DNA of 14,118 nucleotides, taken from Bacilli bacterium. GTDB lineage: Bacteria > Bacillota_I > Bacilli_A > ML615J-28 > CAG-698. Position 1 is the first letter of the stretch; every line of letters starts with the position of its first letter. This document shows positions 1 to 8,105 of the stretch, piece by piece. The notes under the pieces were generated by a model. The model was not told where the DNA came from. It worked only from the letters and a program-made list of their open reading frames with translations, and did no database searches. The stretch is from NCBI GenBank assembly GCA_028691715.1, contig JAQUYR010000028.1:1-14118 (forward strand), given 5' to 3'. Both the position numbers and the translations under genes were made by a program.

Positions 1-3000
1 ATATATCCAATCAAGGCTCCACAAGGATAATCGGTTCCATTAGTAGTTCCAGTATAATCACTATTCGCAATGAAATCAGTTCCACTGCTCAACAATTCTG
101 TTAGATTTGTTGATGAAACAGCAATCGGAGTTACGTTTCCATAATTTATAGCATTGGCAATATAAACTGGATCAGTAGTGGTGATATAGTTTATAAATTT
201 ATAAATAAAGATAAGTCCATACATTCCTCCTAATACTTTAGAGGAATAAATATCACCATAGTTGACAACATTAACAACACTGTTAACTCCTAGACACAAA
301 AATCCAGCAGCCTTACAACGAGGTTCTTCAGTTGTCCATGTATCGTTGTAATTGTTATAGGCAAAAACATCACCATAATTTATAGTAAATTCAATCTTTT
401 GTTTATGAGGGTGAATGTTGTAACAAGTTCCACCACTGACAATACTACCGCTACCTAAATCCTTACCGAATTCATCCTTCTCATTACGGACAATAATACC
501 ACCAGCATTTACCCATGAACTTGAACTTGAAGTACAGATAGAATAGATACTACCATTATTTGCTGAATCCTTTATCTGTGCATATTGATCTAGCATTAAG
601 AAACAAATACCACCAGTTTCAACTTCAAATTCACCAGCATAACTGCCATATGAACCAGCAGAAATGATATAGTTAACATTTAATATATTTCCTAGATTAA
701 AGCATGAAGATAGTATTGAGGCATTAATTGCTGTTATTCCCGCTGCCCGAGTTACTCCATAATATTCCCCAGAATTACTATATCCAGTACCACTATAACT
801 TCCGTGAATGGTAATATCACCATTATTAACGCAGTTATGAATAGTGCCATCAACATCTGGATCCATTATTACATCATCAACCGATAAATCTTCATCAACA
901 AATATTTTTTGATTAGCATTTTTATAACAAATTCCTGTAGCATAGACGTTGAAGACGACTACGACACCACTAGCTTTGGTATTAGATGTGACTTCAATAT
1001 CTCCACCGTTATAAATGTTCTTTGCTGTACAATTAATACTTACCTCTTCAAAGCAACCAAAAACTTTTAGTTTCTTATAATCAGTAGAGCGATCATTTGA
1101 TACATAAAGAGCATTTAGATAAGTACCAGCAGTTGTTTTTGTAAAGTTGACAGAGATATCGCCATCATTACGAATATTATCCAGATTGAAATTCAATCCT
1201 ACTGAATTACCAGATAAGATCAAATTATAAAAGTTTACAGGGTTTGAAGTAATATAATTGATATCCCGATAATTATAAGACTGCTTCAAATTAGTATATG
1301 TTCCGATATATTTATCAGGATTTGCCACAGTATTATCTGTCATAGTTACAGGATAAGGTGATACTGAAACATATGATATTGTAATTATATCCGTAACCAC
1401 CACATTATCTGACATAACACATGGAGCATATCGCCAAATAATAGAAATATCAATATTTTGAGCTGGTAAAGTCTGCAATACTTTTACATTATCAACATAA
1501 GCATACTTTTGAGTAAAATTGTATACTCCTGTGATGTTGGTGTTTGTTGAAGCAGTATAGGCAATACCCGCTACTTTCAAATCAATATTAGAATATGTTG
1601 AATAAGAACCACTTGAACCAGTTCGTGAATGACTTGGAGATAATGAATTATCATTGATGATATTCATCACTGAACGACTTGATAAACTATTATAATTTAG
1701 AGTAGTCGCATCTGTAGTGTTTTGAATATTTATTACTCCAGCAACACAAGCACTAGTTCCTGAAATTTCTCTGACATACATTGTGATATTACCATTGTTT
1801 AAAAACTGTCCTATGGCATCATATCCATAAGTGTGAAGACCAATAACTCCACCAACAAATATTTTTCCATAGCGATATGTTATTCCCGTAACACCAACAA
1901 CAATGTTGCCATCATTTTCTAATTCACTGGCTTCATTAGTTATTCCGCTACCGATAACTCCACCAACATATTGATATAAATCACTGATATCAGTCGATGA
2001 AGGAAAACGCATCGCATAAATATTCATGCCATTTAAGCAATCAGTAATACTATTCAATTTATTTATTTTACCAATGATTCCCCCGATACTAGAACCACTT
2101 ATACCAGCTGTTCCCATCGTCAATGTTTGGTATGAACCATCGATTATACCATTTGTTGTACAACCAGTAATAGTTCCTGAACTACTATAACCAACAACAC
2201 CACCAGCATATGTCAAACCAAGACTGTTTAGTACTGTACTAGTTCCATCGCTCGTTGTGTTATTTTCATCTGTTGTTAGAATAATTTTACCACTGATATT
2301 AACATTGCTTATCAATCCACCTTCTTGTTTTCCAGTAACAATACCTAGAGCATTAGTCTCTAGATATGTATCCTGGCCAACTAAATCCAGTGGTCTAATT
2401 ATAGCATTGATAAAGTTAATATTTTTTACTGTTCCTGAAAGAACATTAAAAAATCCATAACAGTGATATCCATTATAGGATATTCCTTCAGTTATAACTA
2501 AATTTAAAATTGAATTATAATCAGAAAATGTACCATCTTGAAGAACACAAGTATAACCATCATCAGCTCTTTCTGTGCTCTGAAATGTTCCAGAAAATAC
2601 AGCATTACTCTTGTATAAGGCTTCTTCTGTTACCGCCATCATGTCGATAGTGTTAGCAACACGGTAATCAGCTCTTCTAAATGTTCCATATGAAGCGATA
2701 ACTTTTGTCATATAAACTATTTCACTAGCACTAGTTATCTCAAAATATTTTTCATCATTAATATCAGTTTTCATTACCAATCCCTGAAGAATTGGATAAG
2801 TTAAATGCAAGACGTTTTGATATATAGCTTCATAAGTTATATTTGAATACCAGCCATTGCTCACCTGTTCCCCACCAACCGTTTTGTAATACGGGAAGTA
2901 ATCATCAGTATAAAATTGAGCAGTGGTTAAACCCACAACATTAGTCTCATTTCCTGTAGTCTCCTGAAGGGTTGTAGGGTTAATATACAGTTTCTTGGTT

Positions 3001-3980
3001 GCGGTTACTGTGTCGCCTAGGATACTGGAATCATAATAAATATTTGAAACAGTTCCCCCTTGACTAGCAACATTTTCATATAATATAGCAAATCTTGTTG
3101 ATTGTGATTGGTAAGTTACTGAAGATGCAATTACTCGGTTGATGGCCACATAGGAATTTTCAAATGTTCCATAATTGTAAACCATTAATCCAGCAACAGC
3201 AAAGAAGCCACCTTCTACAGTTAATCCAGCTGCATTTCCCCGGAAATCCTGAAGGTAAACATGACTAACAGTTCCAAAATTCTCTCCAATAAAGGAAGAT
3301 GCTGTACTCAATGTTCCAAATTTATCTGGTTGTAACATGACAACATCTTTTAATCCAACATTCTTAACAACACCATATTGACCAATCTTAGCAAATAAGG
3401 CATAAGAGCTTAAACTATATGCTCCTTCTTCATATGCTGAGTACTCTGTTACTGTTCTGATTGGTGAATAGAACAAATCATATATAACAAAACCTTGTCC
3501 ATCAAATGTTCCAGAAAAAGGATCTTCTCCCCAACCAATAGGTCTAATAAATTTATATAATCTTGAAGCTTCACTATACTCAATATTGTTACCTAAGACA
3601 TAATTATATGTCAAGTATAATGACTTGTAGCTTGAGGAATTACATACTTCACCAAAGTAATACATCTCTAGCCCATCACCAATAACGATTATGTAGTCTA
3701 GACTAGGATCGCTCATTACTGTAGTAGGATCGATTGGTGTTTCATTGCTATCAACAAAACTACTCATATCAACATATCTGGTATTGGTGGTATTTACAGT
3801 CTTGATTTCTGAAAGATTACTGTTCCAAACATCACTATTTAATCTAGTCGTCTGTTCTATCTTATCAGAATCGCTTAAAATCACCTTGCTTCCTATAAAT
3901 GTGAAAGTTAAGGCAACTACTAAAACCATCAATACTAAAATACACTTTTTTATAATTGTCATTTTTCTAGCATTTTCCAT
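1..3980 (-). CDS. Giant GLUG-type repeat surface protein, 3' end beyond window
   Basis: The frame is open from the ATG at 3980 to the left edge, giving at least 1,326 residues with no stop, so the C-terminus is missing. GGAGG at 3990-3994 lies 9 bases before the ATG, and the gap to the upstream gene is 2 bases. A basic start and a hydrophobic segment (about residues 11-30) form a signal peptide or anchor. Near residues 154-169 the sequence PFSGTFDGQGFVIYDL matches the GLUG-type opening of large cell-surface proteins. Further on, N-x-G-[DNS]-[IV] recurs at least ten times (for example NNGDI, NYGDI, NDGNI), often followed by GG[VI][IV]G stretches, suggesting a repetitive beta-helix-like extracellular rod. 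The protein is rich in Ser, Thr, Asn, Gly and Tyr. No enzyme motif or LPXTG sorting signal is visible in the part present. It is probably an adhesin or matrix protein. The surface role is confident; the ligand and the mode of anchoring are unknown. Confidence 0.85.
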   Translation of the reverse strand, partial: MENARKMTIIKKCILVLMVLVVALTFTFIGSKVILSDSDKIEQTTRLNSDVWNSNLSEIKTVNTTNTRYVDMSSFVDSNETPIDPTTVMSDPSLDYIIVIGDGLEMYYFGEVCNSSSYKSLYLTYNYVLGNNIEYSEASRLYKFIRPIGWGEDPFSGTFDGQGFVIYDLFYSPIRTVTEYSAYEEGAYSLSSYALFAKIGQYGVVKNVGLKDVVMLQPDKFGTLSTASSFIGENFGTVSHVYLQDFRGNAAGLTVEGGFFAVAGLMVYNYGTFENSYVAINRVIASSVTYQSQSTRFAILYENVASQGGTVSNIYYDSSILGDTVTATKKLYINPTTLQETTGNETNVVGLTTAQFYTDDYFPYYKTVGGEQVSNGWYSNITYEAIYQNVLHLTYPILQGLVMKTDINDEKYFEITSASEIVYMTKVIASYGTFRRADYRVANTIDMMAVTEEALYKSNAVFSGTFQSTERADDGYTCVLQDGTFSDYNSILNLVITEGISYNGYHCYGFFNVLSGTVKNINFINAIIRPLDLVGQDTYLETNALGIVTGKQEGGLISNVNISGKIILTTDENNTTSDGTSTVLNSLGLTYAGGVVGYSSSGTITGCTTNGIIDGSYQTLTMGTAGISGSSIGGIIGKINKLNSITDCLNGMNIYAMRFPSSTDISDLYQYVGGVIGSGITNEASELENDGNIVVGVTGITYRYGKIFVGGVIGLHTYGYDAIGQFLNNGNITMYVREISGTSACVAGVINIQNTTDATTLNYNSLSSRSVMNIINDNSLSPSHSRTGSSGSYSTYSNIDLKVAGIAYTASTNTNITGVYNFTQKYAYVDNVKVLQTLPAQNIDISIIWRYAPCVMSDNVVVTDIITISYVSVSPYPVTMTDNTVANPDKYIGTYTNLKQSYNYRDINYITSNPVNFYNLILSGNSVGLNFNLDNIRNDGDISVNFTKTTAGTYLNALYVSNDRSTDYKKLKVFGCFEEVSINCTAKNIYNGGDIEVTSNTKASGVVVVFNVYATGICYKNANQKIFVDEDLSVDDVIMDPDVDGTIHNCVNNGDITIHGSYSGTGYSNSGEYYGVTRAAGITAINASILSSCFNLGNILNVNYIISAGSYGSYAGEFEVETGGICFLMLDQYAQIKDSANNGSIYSICTSSSSSWVNAGGIIVRNEKDEFGKDLGSGSIVSGGTCYNIHPHKQKIEFTINYGDVFAYNNYNDTWTTEEPRCKAAGFLCLGVNSVVNVVNYGDIYSSKVLGGMYGLIFIYKFINYITTTDPVYIANAINYGNVTPIAVSSTNLTELLSSGTDFIANSDYTGTTNGTDYPCGALIGY

Positions 3981-3982
3981 AA

Positions 3983-4756
3983 TTAATTTCCTCCTGTAGG
4001 TATTTCCTCAATACCCCATATTTGAGAAAAACGATTTGCTTGGACAACCTCTAATCTGATATTTAAAATTAAATCACAAGTATCACTATATGTTCTACTG
4101 ATCTTAGGAATATATGAATCACCACCAAAAATAAATGGTAAGGTAACCTCTGTTCCTTTTTCTAATGGTTCAGTGTAGTAAACATACTTCGTATCAGCAT
4201 CATAATACCATAGAGTACTATAACCAGTTTCTCCCGAAACTTTCCAACTATTATCAACAAGATTAAACGGAAAGATATTTTCCCCCTCGTGATAAATAGA
4301 GTAAACTTGTTCGGTATTAAAACTAGAGTAAAATCTGGTAATTGTCCATTCATCATAAACTCTTATTCGTAAATATGATGTAACATCTGGTGTTACTGTA
4401 ATTTGTACTTTAAAATCATCTAAGAAGAATTCGTTGTATTCCTCTCCATCAGCAGCATATTGCTCCAAAACAGCTGATTTCATCGCACCATTAAAATACA
4501 ATAATCCTTTTTCACTATCATAGCAGCCAGGTGCTTCAATAGGATTAAAAGCATTTTTTGTTGTTGTGACATCATATTCATCCGTATACTCAAAAAAGGC
4601 ATCAATTTGTAATTCTGTGCCTCCTATATTTATTGTACCATCTATTGAAGCATCCTTTGAAAGCCAGGCAATAGTAAATGGTATCGATATTGCTAAAACT
4701 ATAATAACTATCATCAGAATAACATAAGGGCTATTTTTCTTAATTATCGATTTCAT
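3983..4756 (-). CDS. SipW-cognate TasA/camelysin-like secreted protein
   Basis: This is a 257-residue exported protein. I chose the ATG at 4756, not the in-frame one at 4780, because GGAGGTG at 4763-4769 sits 6 bases upstream of it. It overlaps the end of the preceding gene by 17 bases, so translation is probably coupled. The N-terminus MKSIIKK is followed by a hydrophobic segment (about 11-30) ending in FTIAWLSKDASIDGTINIG, the usual SipW-type signal followed by the start of the mature domain. The end, LEVVQANRFSQIWG, matches the 'vQan...W' close of TasA/camelysin-type beta-sandwich domains. The middle is more diverged, with many acidic and aromatic residues and three cysteines, so it may be a minor or capping subunit. 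The family is inferred from both ends of the protein, and the specific role is unknown. It sits immediately before the giant repeat protein. Confidence 0.8.
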   Translation of the reverse strand: MKSIIKKNSPYVILMIVIIVLAISIPFTIAWLSKDASIDGTINIGGTELQIDAFFEYTDEYDVTTTKNAFNPIEAPGCYDSEKGLLYFNGAMKSAVLEQYAADGEEYNEFFLDDFKVQITVTPDVTSYLRIRVYDEWTITRFYSSFNTEQVYSIYHEGENIFPFNLVDNSWKVSGETGYSTLWYYDADTKYVYYTEPLEKGTEVTLPFIFGGDSYIPKISRTYSDTCDLILNIRLEVVQANRFSQIWGIEEIPTGGN

Positions 4757-5513
4757 AATCAGCACCTCCGTAATCATCAAGGCTTTGAATTGCTTTGACG
4801 CTAATAGTTATGTTAAATTGTTTGTTTAAGTAACCAGTTGTTGAATCAAGGTTGTAATAATCGCCGAAAAAGGCCACCCTTAAAGAAGCCGTATTTGAAC
4901 CAGCAATTGTTGTCAATTCCCTTGTTGCTCCTTCATAGAATTCTTCTAATTGAGCAAAATTATAATATTGTACAGCCTGAAAAATATGGGCTGGATTGCT
5001 TGTTGAAAAACCTGGAATCATAGATGTATAAGCTGGATTAACTATTATCGCTCTGATAATGCTGCTGTAATCAACAACACTACTAGAATCAACATCTAGG
5101 ATTATTAGATATAGTAAACCATGAATATATTTTGGTGTTAAATTATTGGTATCATTATCCAATATTTCTACCTTATTTCTAATTGGAATTAAACCAGAAG
5201 ATACAATCCCAGTATTCGTAATGTTAATATCGTAATAAGTAGCTAAACTATTGAAAATGCTGCTCTTTTCTGTAGCAATATCATTAGCAATATCAACATA
5301 TGCCAAATCATTTAAATCAATAGTTGTAACTATTGTTTCACTACTGTTTACCTCAATATTTATATCTGCTTTAACCTCACCCATTGCGAATGTTTTACTC
5401 TGTGAACCAGTTGATGTTAAATATGCCAAAGATGTACCTAAACCAATGGCTAATACCATGATTAATGCGATATTAAGTACAATAACTTTGGCACCATTAC
5501 TCATTTTTTTCAT
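4740..5513 (-). CDS. SipW-cognate TasA-like secreted protein
   Basis: This 257-residue protein has an N-terminus typical of substrates of SipW-type signal peptidases: basic MKKMSNGAKV, a hydrophobic segment (about 10-29), then LAYLTSTGSQSKTFAMGEV. That A-[YW]-L-T-x-T...F-x-[MV]-G pattern marks the class. The predicted mature part is rich in Ile, Asn, Ser and Thr and ends with ITISVKAIQSLDDYGG, similar to the conserved final strand of TasA-like domains. AAGGTGG lies about 7 bases before the ATG. The gap to the signal peptidase gene upstream is 22 bases, and the 3' end overlaps the next TasA-like gene. A fibre subunit or accessory matrix protein is the likely role. Sequence similarity to the neighbouring TasA-like proteins is low apart from the two termini. 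Confidence 0.82.
   Translation of the reverse strand: MKKMSNGAKVIVLNIALIMVLAIGLGTSLAYLTSTGSQSKTFAMGEVKADINIEVNSSETIVTTIDLNDLAYVDIANDIATEKSSIFNSLATYYDINITNTGIVSSGLIPIRNKVEILDNDTNNLTPKYIHGLLYLIILDVDSSSVVDYSSIIRAIIVNPAYTSMIPGFSTSNPAHIFQAVQYYNFAQLEEFYEGATRELTTIAGSNTASLRVAFFGDYYNLDSTTGYLNKQFNITISVKAIQSLDDYGGADYEIDN
4763..4769 (-). promoter_or_regulatory. Ribosome binding site inside the upstream gene
   Basis: GGAGGTG on the minus strand, 6 bases before the ATG at 4756. It lies within the last codons of the preceding gene, favours the shorter start of the downstream gene, and suggests translational coupling. Confidence 0.75.
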
Positions 5514-5535
5514 GTATAAGCCACCTTTCTTAGTT

Positions 5536-6060
5536 TTACTTCTCAGTAGGCTCTTCTTCTTTTTTACCTTTTTTTAATTCTTTGATAAGTGTTGTTGTCA
5601 AATAACCGATTACAATAACACTAATAAAAGCGATGATAAAAGTTTTACTACTGATGACACTAATTACAAAACCTAAATAACTGATAGTAAAGACAAATTT
5701 ACCAACAAAATCATCAGCTGAAATTATTTCATCAGGAGCCGCTCCATCTCTGATTCCTTGAGTTTGAATTTGATCCAATTCAGAATTGATATAGATTACT
5801 TCATGAGTAACATTATGTCCCTCATTGTTAACAAAAGTGATATAATCACCAACAATGATATTGTCATAGATTTCATTCTTCTCAAATGTCTTAATGTAAA
5901 TGACTGAACCCGTTTTAATTTCCGGTTCCATACTTCCAGAAACAACTACCAGTGCTTTATATCCCAGTAGATATAGAGTAAAATGAGCGATAATTGCTAA
6001 TATCAATATCCCAGCAATTGTATATCCGAAATATTCAAAAAACTTTTTTGTTTTTTTCAT
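5536..6060 (-). CDS. sipW: SipW-type (ER/archaeal-type) signal peptidase I
   Basis: This 174-residue membrane protease is predicted to cleave signal peptides at the outer face of the membrane. It has a transmembrane segment at about 13-33, the catalytic-serine box VVSGSMEPEIKTGS with Ser43, the VGDYITF box, and the histidine box VTHEVIYI with His86. Histidine replaces the lysine of ordinary bacterial enzymes, as in SipW and ER-type peptidases. An acidic residue follows near Asp110 (AAPDEI). A second hydrophobic region (about 121-158) and a short charged tail end the protein. The usual THR of the histidine box is THE here. It is flanked by SipW-type substrates on both sides, with a 16-base gap before it. 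No clear Shine-Dalgarno sequence precedes the ATG, so expression may be low or coupled to the gene above. The symbol is given at family level, since the locus has three such enzymes. Confidence 0.88.
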   Translation of the reverse strand: MKKTKKFFEYFGYTIAGILILAIIAHFTLYLLGYKALVVVSGSMEPEIKTGSVIYIKTFEKNEIYDNIIVGDYITFVNNEGHNVTHEVIYINSELDQIQTQGIRDGAAPDEIISADDFVGKFVFTISYLGFVISVISSKTFIIAFISVIVIGYLTTTLIKELKKGKKEEEPTEK

Positions 6061-6076
6061 TTTATCAATTATATTA

Positions 6077-6673
6077 CTAAGCAGCTAAGCCTGTTGAGAA
6101 ATCAATTGAACCCATATCGGCCCATTCAACATACTCGTCTTGTTTAGCTTGGAAAGTAATTGTGATGACTAACCCTGTAGCAGCTTCATAATCGTTTCCA
6201 ATTAAAGCTCCATTGTAGGCAAGAGATGTAAACATTGTATAAGATGCCGTGCTTATAGCAATTGTCTCATTAGCAGTTGCTCCTAAATACCAATAATTGT
6301 CATCACCATATGTCCATGCTAATGAACTGATGTTAGTAACTATCCCATTGCCTCCTACTTCACCAGTATAAATGACTCCAGTAGTGGGAACACCACCAGC
6401 TACAGTAGTATATGTGATTAATATTCTTAATTGTGATACAACTGTAGAGGAGTTTGTTACAGAGAAATCAGTAGCTACAAGATTCTGACCAGGAACTATT
6501 GGACTTGTATTATCTATTAAAGCTCCATTCAAAGTATATGAAATATCTCCCATTGTAAATGTTTCGGTAGCATTATCGGTATCAGTTAACCAAGCACTAG
6601 TAATTCCATATGTCGCTGCTGCAAGAACAACAACTAATGATATTATTAATGCAATAATCTTTCCTTTTTTCAT
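6077..6673 (-). CDS. SipW-cognate TasA-like secreted protein
   Basis: This 198-residue protein is a clear SipW-type substrate: MKKGKIIALI, a hydrophobic core (about 7-23), then TSAWLTDTDNATETFTMGDI, which is very close to the family consensus. The mature part carries PGQNLV (about 61-66), SQLRILITY (80-88), an aromatic YWYLG (117-121), and the closing strand TITFQAKQDEYVEW. The same landmarks, in the same order, occur in the gene just upstream (6692-7318), so the two are paralogues. AAGGAG lies about 8 bases before the ATG, and the intergenic gap is 18 bases. It lies downstream of the c-di-GMP riboswitch. A fibre-forming or matrix subunit is likely by analogy with TasA and CalY; polymerisation itself cannot be read from the sequence. 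Confidence 0.88.
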   Translation of the reverse strand: MKKGKIIALIISLVVVLAAATYGITSAWLTDTDNATETFTMGDISYTLNGALIDNTSPIVPGQNLVATDFSVTNSSTVVSQLRILITYTTVAGGVPTTGVIYTGEVGGNGIVTNISSLAWTYGDDNYWYLGATANETIAISTASYTMFTSLAYNGALIGNDYEAATGLVITITFQAKQDEYVEWADMGSIDFSTGLAA

Positions 6674-6691
6674 TTTATATCTCCTTTATCC

Positions 6692-7318
6692 TTAATTCTC
6701 TATCAATGTTGTTGAAAGAACATCCCATTCAATGTCTTCCCAACTCACATTCTTTTTTTGTTTTGCTTCAAAAATAATTACCAATCCTATTTTTTTTGTC
6801 ATCAGATTTGAGCCCGTAACATTACCATTGGTATATAGACTAGAAATTATCTCGATTGTTAGAATTGATTCTAACTCATCATAGGCTGGTATAACAGGAT
6901 TCTCGACTCCATAATAGTAGTACCAATATCCATCGATTTCATTATAGATGAAATTGTCACCAACCACTCCAAGAACCTGAACATCTACTGATGAAGTATT
7001 AGTATTTTCACTGGTGAAGGTTATTACCTCACCGTCCTCAAATTGATAGGCTATTTTAACCCTCAATTGTGATTCAATCGATGAATAATTTTCAATTCCA
7101 ATAGGACTATCCTCTATAACCAATTCTTGACCTGGAATTACATTTCCTAAGGTACTTGAGTCTTTTAGTCCACCAGTCAAAACATAATGAACCGATCCCG
7201 TTTCAAAGGTCACATTTTCGGTAGCTCTTGAAGCTACAAACCATCCATATGTCGCCCCAAGAACTGCGATGCAGGCAACAAGAAGCATTATTATACTAAA
7301 TATAAAACTTTTTTTCAT
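6692..7318 (-). CDS. SipW-cognate TasA-like secreted protein, first gene after riboswitch
   Basis: The protein is 208 residues from the ATG at 7318. A longer in-frame start at 7369 would lie within the terminator hairpin and lacks a ribosome site, whereas GAGGTG at 7325-7330 is well placed for 7318. The N-terminus MKKSFIF with a hydrophobic stretch (about 5-22) leads into GATYGWFVASRATENVTFET, a SipW-type signal with WF in place of WL. Mature landmarks PGQELV, SQLRVKIAY, the aromatic patch YWYYYYG and the final strand IIFEAKQKKNVSWED pair it with the next gene as a tandem paralogue. It is the first coding sequence after the c-di-GMP-I riboswitch and terminator, so its transcription should depend directly on c-di-GMP. 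It is a likely matrix or fibre subunit. Confidence 0.88.
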   Translation of the reverse strand: MKKSFIFSIIMLLVACIAVLGATYGWFVASRATENVTFETGSVHYVLTGGLKDSSTLGNVIPGQELVIEDSPIGIENYSSIESQLRVKIAYQFEDGEVITFTSENTNTSSVDVQVLGVVGDNFIYNEIDGYWYYYYGVENPVIPAYDELESILTIEIISSLYTNGNVTGSNLMTKKIGLVIIFEAKQKKNVSWEDIEWDVLSTTLIEN

Positions 7319-7324
7319 AGCCTT

Positions 7325-7330
7325 CACCTC
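7325..7330 (-). promoter_or_regulatory. Ribosome binding site fixing the start at 7318
   Basis: GAGGTG on the minus strand, 6 bases before the ATG at 7318. It decides against the longer start at 7369, which falls inside the riboswitch expression platform. Confidence 0.8.
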
Positions 7331-7339
7331 AGAAATAAT

Positions 7340-7375
7340 AAAAAGCCAGCACTTATATAAGATAAGCAACTGGCT
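7340..7375 (-). terminator. Intrinsic terminator of the c-di-GMP riboswitch
   Basis: On the minus strand AGCCAG (7375-7370) pairs with CTGGCT (7349-7344), and an inner stem CTTAT (7366-7362) pairs with ATAAG (7356-7352) around a 5-base loop. A T-run (7344-7340, then ATTATT) follows at once. The 5' arm uses the same bases as the 3' closing strand of the aptamer. Terminator and ligand-bound aptamer should therefore be mutually exclusive, which predicts an ON switch: c-di-GMP binding prevents termination. Confidence 0.82.
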
Positions 7376-7445
7376 GTCATGCTCATCTATGTAAATGAGT
7401 TTTAGACCCTATAGTTTTGCGTCATCGCCTTTCGGTGACTTTGCC
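7365..7445 (-). ncRNA. Cyclic-di-GMP-I (GEMM-I) riboswitch aptamer
   Basis: This 81-base element on the minus strand matches the GEMM-I core in order: GGCAAAGTCA, a GAAA tetraloop on a short stem closing with TGAC, GACGCAAA, then ATAGGGTCTAAAA, a variable hairpin (CTCAT...ATGAG), and CATGACAGCCAGTTGCT. GGCAA (7445-7441) pairs with TTGCT (7369-7365) to close the aptamer, with one G-U pair. The GNRA loop is the conserved tertiary-contact element of this class. It sits in the leader of the gene starting at 7318 and overlaps an intrinsic terminator. By family knowledge it binds the second messenger c-di-GMP. Identification rests on the conserved sequence blocks and folding by eye. Confidence 0.92.
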
Positions 7446-7467
7446 ACAAGGTAGTAGATTTATAACT

Positions 7468-8091
7468 CTACTTATTATCTAATTCTTTTGTGATTTCTTC
7501 TTTGATTCTTTCCCGTTCTTTTTGAATATCGCTTTTTAATTTTAAATTGTATTCTTCCTCTAGTTTCAATTTATTTTTCTCTTTTAAAGTTTTATAAATC
7601 TTAACCAGTTCTGTCACCAATAGTATAGCAAATATAACAATTACAATGGCGAATAATGCAAATCTTTTATTTAAAACTATCTCTCCTAAGTTCAATATGG
7701 AACCATGTTTGATAACTTTACCAACATAATTACTGATAGTCACAACTTCCTCATCAGGGCTGGGATTATTAATTCCTTGGACTGTTAATTCCCCACTTGG
7801 AGATATTTCAATAACCCGATGGATAATGTAAATACCCATTTCTGAATGATAGATGACATCATCACCAACAATTATAGAAGAAAACTCGACATCTTTTGCC
7901 AGGACGAATTCGCCAGGCATAATTTCTGGTTCCATTGAGCCAGTCGGAACAACCGAATAGGTATATCCAAATATTTTAAATGGTTCATTATTGCGATACG
8001 CTTGTGTACCCAAAACAAGAATGAAAAGTGCTATTAAGAAGAAACAAACAGTCAATATGGATATAACATATTTTATTATCTTCTGAACCAC
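7468..8091 (-). CDS. sipW: SipW-type signal peptidase I with cytosolic coiled-coil tail
   Basis: This 207-residue signal peptidase begins with GTG at 8091; GAGGTG at 8098-8103 lies 6 bases upstream. A first transmembrane segment (about 8-30) is followed by the serine box VVPTGSMEPEIMPGE with Ser52, the VGDDVIY box, the histidine box IIHRVIEI with His91, and VQGINNPSPDEE with an Asp near 113. This is the SipW/ER-type Ser-His arrangement. A second transmembrane segment (about 143-163) returns the chain to the cytosol, where about 40 Lys/Glu-rich residues are predicted to form a coiled coil. SipW proteins usually end soon after the last membrane segment, so this tail is notable. The preceding TasA-like gene is a probable substrate (14-base gap). 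The riboswitch leader starts just after the stop. Confidence 0.9.
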   Translation of the reverse strand: MVQKIIKYVISILTVCFFLIALFILVLGTQAYRNNEPFKIFGYTYSVVPTGSMEPEIMPGEFVLAKDVEFSSIIVGDDVIYHSEMGIYIIHRVIEISPSGELTVQGINNPSPDEEVVTISNYVGKVIKHGSILNLGEIVLNKRFALFAIVIVIFAILLVTELVKIYKTLKEKNKLKLEEEYNLKLKSDIQKERERIKEEITKELDNK

Positions 8092-8097
8092 TTAAAT

Positions 8098-8103
8098 CAC
8101 CTC
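8098..8103 (-). promoter_or_regulatory. Ribosome binding site supporting a GTG start
   Basis: GAGGTG on the minus strand, 6 bases before the GTG at 8091. It supports GTG as the initiator of the signal peptidase gene. Confidence 0.7.
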
Positions 8104-8105
8104 TA

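Noticed and set aside
2257..2460. Plus-strand open frame of 67 codons
   Set aside because: It lies wholly inside the minus-strand giant repeat protein, has no clear ribosome site, and its translation resembles no family. The same holds for other plus-strand frames at 3745-3999, 4838-5023, 5251-5577, 8882-9091, 9164-9373, 9458-9706, 10087-10311, 10373-10564 and 12827-13012.
4162..4356. Alternative minus-strand frames at 4162-4356 and 13676-13858
   Set aside because: Both are out-of-frame shadows inside well-supported TasA-like genes and show no independent start signal.
7319..7369. Longer N-terminus for the TasA-like gene, starting at 7369
   Set aside because: The extra 17 codons would be read from the riboswitch terminator hairpin, and the ATG at 7318 has a well-spaced GAGGTG.
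7452..7469. Short inverted repeat (GTAGA/TCTAC) just upstream of the riboswitch, as an operator
   Set aside because: Only five base pairs and it overlaps the stop codon of the signal peptidase gene. No convincing -35/-10 pair for a riboswitch promoter could be found next to it.
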